Shown here one piece after another: positions 60,498 through 64,000 of a stretch of 64,000 nucleotides of DNA. Position numbers and translations under genes: made by a program. This stretch comes from Piscinibacter gummiphilus (lineage in GTDB: Bacteria; Pseudomonadota; Gammaproteobacteria; Burkholderiales; Burkholderiaceae_C): contig NZ_CP015118.1 in the NCBI RefSeq assembly GCF_002116905.1, positions 5,890,001 to 5,954,000 of the forward strand. Reading direction: 5' to 3'. Below the pieces are notes generated by a model, which was not told where the DNA came from, did no database searches, and saw only the letters and a list, made by a program, of their open reading frames with translations. Position 1 is the stretch's first letter. Every line of letters starts with the position of its first letter.

Positions 60498-62987
60498 ATG
60501 CCCACCCCGAGTGCCCCCGTGGCCCCGACGTTTTCCCCTTCACGCCTCAGCCGGGCCGTGCTGCTCGCCTGCCTGTCGCTGGGCCTCGGCGCCACGGCGA
60601 CCGTCGCCCGCGCCCAGGCGAGTGCCCAGGCCCCGGCGCACCACGAGATCCCGGCCGGCCCGCTCGACGACGTGCTGACCCGCTTCGCCGCCGCCGCGGG
60701 CGTGCCGCTGACCATCGACGGCCAGCTCACGGCTGGCAAGCGGAGTGCGGGGCTGTCGGGCAGCTACGGCGTGCGCGAAGGCCTGGACCGCATCCTCGCC
60801 GGCTCCGGCCTCACGGTCACGGCGCAGCCGGGCGGCGGCTACGTCCTCGTGAAGTCCCCCGCCGCCACGGACACCAGCGGCGAAGCCGCCCTGCCGGTCA
60901 TCAAGGTGCGAAGCCAGGCCATGCTGGAGGCCACCACGGAAGGCACCGGCTCGTACACCACCGGCGCCACGAGCGCCTCCACCGGCCTCAACCTGTCGCT
61001 GCGCGAGACGCCCCAGTCCGTCACCGTGGTCACCCGCCAGCGCATCGAGGACCAGGGGCTCACGCAGATGATGGACCTGGTGCAGAACGTGGCCGGCCTG
61101 TCCGTCAGCCAGGGCGGCAACGCCGGCTCCGACTCGAGCACCATCTACTCGCGCGGGTTCGCAGTGGAGAACTACCTGATCGACGGGGTCGGGCAGAACT
61201 ACAGCAACTACAGCAGCATCTTCCAGACCAACGACCTCGTGATCTTCGACCGCGTCGAAGTCGTGCGCGGCGCGTCGGGCCTGATGAACGGCGTGGGTTC
61301 GCCCGGCGCCTCCATCAACCTCGTCCGCAAGAAGCCCACCGCGGAGTTCCAGGCGTCCGGCCGTGTCGAGGTCGGCTCGTGGAACTACTACCGGGGCGAA
61401 GCGGACGTGTCGGGCGCGCTCAACGAGGCCGGCACGCTGCGCGGCCGCGCCGTGGCCGCGGTGCAGGACAACGACTCGTACATCGACCGCCTGAACGAGA
61501 AGCGGAAGGTGCTCTACGGCATCCTCGAGGCGGACCTGACCCCGAACACGCTGGCCACCGCCGGCGTGTCGATCCAGCACCACGACGCCACCGGCCACGC
61601 CCGCGGCGGACGCCCCCTCTTCGCGAAGGACGGCTCGCTGGTCAACTGGGCCCGCTCCGATTCGGCCGCCGCGAACTGGGGCTACTCCGAGCGCCACAAC
61701 AGCTCCCTCTTCGCCTCGCTCGAACACCGCTTCGATTCGGGCTGGTCGGTGAAGGGCACGGCCATCCGGTCCGAGAGCGACTACGACGAACGCCTCGGCT
61801 ACGCCGCCGGCGGCAACCTCACACCCGGCACCGGCAGCGGCATCTCCCTGTACGGCTCCGGCTGGGAAGGCACCCCGGTGCAGGAGACGTTCGACGTGCG
61901 TGCCACCGGCCCGTTCGAGGCCTTCGGCCGCAAGCACGAACTGGTCGTGGGTGCGAGCACGTCGCGCACCAGGGACGTCGCGCCGGACTTCCCCGGCTGG
62001 GCCGTGACCCCCATCCCCGACATCTACAACTGGGACGGCAACACGCCCGAGGCACCGGTCTACGCACCGCGCGGCACGCAGAGCTTCAGCGAACGCCTCA
62101 CGAGTGCCTTCGCCGCGGCACGCCTGAAGCCGACCGACGAGCTGTCGGTCATCCTCGGCGCCCGCGTCACCGACTGGCGCAACAGCGTCTCGTACGTGGA
62201 CAACGCCGGCGTGATGTACGACAGTTCCTCGCGCGCCGAAAGCGGCGAGATCACGCCGTTCGCGGGCGTGACCTACGACTTCAGTCCGCACTGGTCGGCC
62301 TATGCGAGCTACACCAGCATCTTCAAGCCGCAGAACAACCAGTCGGTCGACGGCAGCTACCTCGACCCGGTGCTGGGGAACACGTGGGAGACCGGCGTCA
62401 AGGGCGCCTTCTTCGACAACCAGCTGAACGTGTCGGCAGCCATCTACCGCATCCAGCTCGACAACTTCGGCGTGGTGATCCCGGGCGAGTTCGTCGGTGG
62501 CGACCTGAACAAGCCGGCGTACCGGGCCGAGTCGGGCACGCTGTCGCGCGGCTTCGAGCTGGAAGTGTCCGGCGCGCTGACCCCGGCGTGGCAGCTGTCC
62601 GCGGCCTTCGCGCGCAACCTCGCGCAGACGCGTGAAGGCGGCCCGCTCGACACCTCCATCCCCGCCAACACCTTCAAGCTGTTCTCCACCTACAAGCTGG
62701 CCTCGGTGGGCAACGGCCTGACGCTCGGCGGCGGCGTGCGCTGGCAGAGCGAGATCTACAGCGAACGCTCGATCTTCCCGGGCGGCGGCGCCGCGCCGAT
62801 TCCCGTGCGCTTCACGCAGGAAGCCTATGCGGTGGTCGACCTGATGGCGCGCTACCAGATCACCCGCAACCTGGGCGCATCGGTGAACCTGAACAACGCG
62901 TTCGACAAGTCGTACCACATGTCCACGTGGAACTCGTACTACGGCACGCCGCGCGAAGTGCGCGCCGCGCTCGACGTGAAGTTCTGA
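60498..62987 (+). CDS. TonB-dependent ferric-siderophore receptor with signalling domain
   Basis: An 829-residue outer-membrane receptor with signal peptide (LACLSLGLGATATVARA) and an N-terminal STN signalling domain (about residues 50-122; HEIPAGPLDDVLTRFAAAAGVPLTIDG), a plug (about 160-290; LSLRETPQSVTVVTRQRI, IYSRGFAVENYLIDGV, DRVEVVRGASGLMNG) and a 22-strand barrel ending in Phe (ALDVKF). Its FpvA/FoxA-type layout suits a hydroxamate or mixed ferric siderophore. With the FecI and FecR genes it forms a cell-surface signalling set. It follows GAGGAAG. Confidence 0.94.
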   Translation: MPTPSAPVAPTFSPSRLSRAVLLACLSLGLGATATVARAQASAQAPAHHEIPAGPLDDVLTRFAAAAGVPLTIDGQLTAGKRSAGLSGSYGVREGLDRILAGSGLTVTAQPGGGYVLVKSPAATDTSGEAALPVIKVRSQAMLEATTEGTGSYTTGATSASTGLNLSLRETPQSVTVVTRQRIEDQGLTQMMDLVQNVAGLSVSQGGNAGSDSSTIYSRGFAVENYLIDGVGQNYSNYSSIFQTNDLVIFDRVEVVRGASGLMNGVGSPGASINLVRKKPTAEFQASGRVEVGSWNYYRGEADVSGALNEAGTLRGRAVAAVQDNDSYIDRLNEKRKVLYGILEADLTPNTLATAGVSIQHHDATGHARGGRPLFAKDGSLVNWARSDSAAANWGYSERHNSSLFASLEHRFDSGWSVKGTAIRSESDYDERLGYAAGGNLTPGTGSGISLYGSGWEGTPVQETFDVRATGPFEAFGRKHELVVGASTSRTRDVAPDFPGWAVTPIPDIYNWDGNTPEAPVYAPRGTQSFSERLTSAFAAARLKPTDELSVILGARVTDWRNSVSYVDNAGVMYDSSSRAESGEITPFAGVTYDFSPHWSAYASYTSIFKPQNNQSVDGSYLDPVLGNTWETGVKGAFFDNQLNVSAAIYRIQLDNFGVVIPGEFVGGDLNKPAYRAESGTLSRGFELEVSGALTPAWQLSAAFARNLAQTREGGPLDTSIPANTFKLFSTYKLASVGNGLTLGGGVRWQSEIYSERSIFPGGGAAPIPVRFTQEAYAVVDLMARYQITRNLGASVNLNNAFDKSYHMSTWNSYYGTPREVRAALDVKF

Positions 62988-63008
62988 CCGTGTCGCCCGT
63001 GCCGCCCT

Positions 63009-64000
63009 TCAGCGGCACGGCACCGACCACGGTGCATCGGGCCCCACCTCGTGGACCTCTCCGGCGAACCACACCACCAGCGGTGGTGCGCCGGGCGACG
63101 TCCGCAGCGTGAGGCGGCGGCCCTCGAGCCGCGCGTTCACCCAGTGCCCCGCCAGCACGACCCGTACCGCGACCTCGTCGAGGGCCTCGGGCGGATGCGG
63201 GTCCAGCCGCAGCCCGTCCCGCACGGGCCACAGGCCCAGGTAGTGCCGCTGCAGCACGTCCCACACCCCGCCCATCGCACCGAACGACAGGCCGTCCTCG
63301 ACCGTCGCCGCACCGCGCAGCGGCGCATGCACGGCCCCCTCGAACGCCGCCCACGACGCGGCCCGGTCGACCGCCGCGAGGGCACCCGCCCGCGACACGC
63401 CCTCCAGCCGGCCCGGGCCTGCTGCCAGGGCCGCGTGGTGCCGCACGGTGCTCGGGTACCAGCCCGCCACGGCCACGCCGCCCAGGTGGGCGACGAGGTC
63501 GGCGGCCTCGTCGGGGCCGAGCAGGTGCAGCAGCGTCAGCGTGTCGATGCCGTCGCCCTCCGGCAGCGTCAGCACGTCCCCGGACCACACCACGGGCACG
63601 TGCCGGCTCGCCTCGTCCCACGCGGCCACCTCGGCATCGGAGAGGGCCGTGCGTTCGCGCAGCCGCATCCACGCCGCCGCGTCGAGATGCTCGCGCAGCC
63701 GCGCGGCGCACCGCAACGTCCATGCGGCCGGCAGCGACCGCGCCTGCGCATCGATCCCCAACCAGCGCCGGGCGCAGGCGACGAGCAGCTCCCCCGACGC
63801 CCCGCCGAGCAGGGCCGTGTCGCGGGTTGAAAGGTGATGCCGCCACAGACCGAACGCGGCCGCCGACCACCACGCCCGCGGCGCCTCCGCCGTGAGCCGC
63901 CGCGCGCGGTGGTGGATCACTTCGCGCGCGAGGGCCGGCAGGTGCAGGCTGTAGAACGGCAGCGCGAGCGCCTCGTCCCAGGCCTCGTGGCCCGGCTCGC
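63009..64000 (-). CDS. GH65-family-like protein, C-terminal part (partial)
   Basis: The frame is open at the right edge and ends at 63009, giving about 330 residues. It starts GHEAWDEALALPFYSLHLP, like the GH65 segment GHxFWDTExF.LPF in kojibiose/maltose/trehalose phosphorylases, and continues with the GH65 helical barrel and the C-terminal beta-sandwich (DGLRLDPHPPEALDEVAVRVVLAG, RLTLRTS). The KQADV glucose-binding motif is missing (TLTLLHLLGPDEAADL in its place), and the phosphate-site HxSSLS motif reads as RHHAALAAG. Activity may be lost or changed. It is convergent with the siderophore receptor gene, 21 bp apart. Confidence 0.75.
   Translation of the reverse strand, partial: EPGHEAWDEALALPFYSLHLPALAREVIHHRARRLTAEAPRAWWSAAAFGLWRHHLSTRDTALLGGASGELLVACARRWLGIDAQARSLPAAWTLRCAARLREHLDAAAWMRLRERTALSDAEVAAWDEASRHVPVVWSGDVLTLPEGDGIDTLTLLHLLGPDEAADLVAHLGGVAVAGWYPSTVRHHAALAAGPGRLEGVSRAGALAAVDRAASWAAFEGAVHAPLRGAATVEDGLSFGAMGGVWDVLQRHYLGLWPVRDGLRLDPHPPEALDEVAVRVVLAGHWVNARLEGRRLTLRTSPGAPPLVVWFAGEVHEVGPDAPWSVPCR

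Overview
The window is GC-rich, tightly packed and almost free of mobile DNA. Gene content (metX-metW, the rsmB-DUF4390-ntrY-ntrX order, PEP-CTERM protein, indolepyruvate ferredoxin oxidoreductase, urea/amide ABC transporter with formamidase) points to a betaproteobacterium of the Burkholderiales, most likely the Leptothrix/Rhizobacter/Piscinibacter group. That placement is inferred from gene order and protein style, not from a marker-gene comparison.

Layout. 1-3850: end of a nitroreductase, a monoacylglycerol-lipase-like hydrolase, a chalcone-isomerase-like periplasmic protein, and metX-metW behind a SAM-II riboswitch. 3851-11099: a drug-efflux locus matching E. coli cecR-ybhGFSR in order, plus its own outer-membrane channel. 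11146-15003: a long secreted GH3 beta-glucosidase and a PRC-barrel protein. 15023-31644: a nitrogen-scavenging island. It has a response regulator, a hybrid histidine kinase fused to an NCS1 purine/cytosine-type permease, a divergent urtABCDE-type urea/amide transporter, formamidase (fmdA), fmdB, cyanase (cynS), a nitrate/cyanate-type ABC transporter, and a NarXL-like two-component pair. 31690-37805: two membrane GGDEF proteins (one degenerate) and the fused indolepyruvate ferredoxin oxidoreductase. 37786-45392: phospholipase A, a PEP-CTERM protein, an orphan amino-acid-type binding protein, cytochrome b561, three YceI paralogues and a hybrid kinase. 45430-55217: proA-queC-lemA and an unknown gene, folE with a BLUF photoreceptor, rsmB-DUF4390-ntrYX and tRNA-Phe. 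55352-58820: hipBA toxin-antitoxin with repeated operators and two unknown genes. 58890-62987: a Fur-box-controlled FecI-FecR-TonB receptor set. 63009-64000: end of a GH65-like protein.

How the genes fit together. The central island joins import of urea or short amides, formamide hydrolysis to ammonia plus formate, and cyanate import and hydrolysis to ammonia plus CO2. Two dedicated two-component systems lie next to it and ntrYX lies further along. The kinase whose sensor is a whole NCS1 transporter followed by an eight-cysteine segment, encoded back-to-back with the transporter operon, is the best candidate for an undescribed system: a permease-type sensor controlling amide/urea use. Three copies of one long imperfect palindrome (1919-1982, 19368-19446, 42878-42949) sit between genes and look like a dispersed REP-type element.
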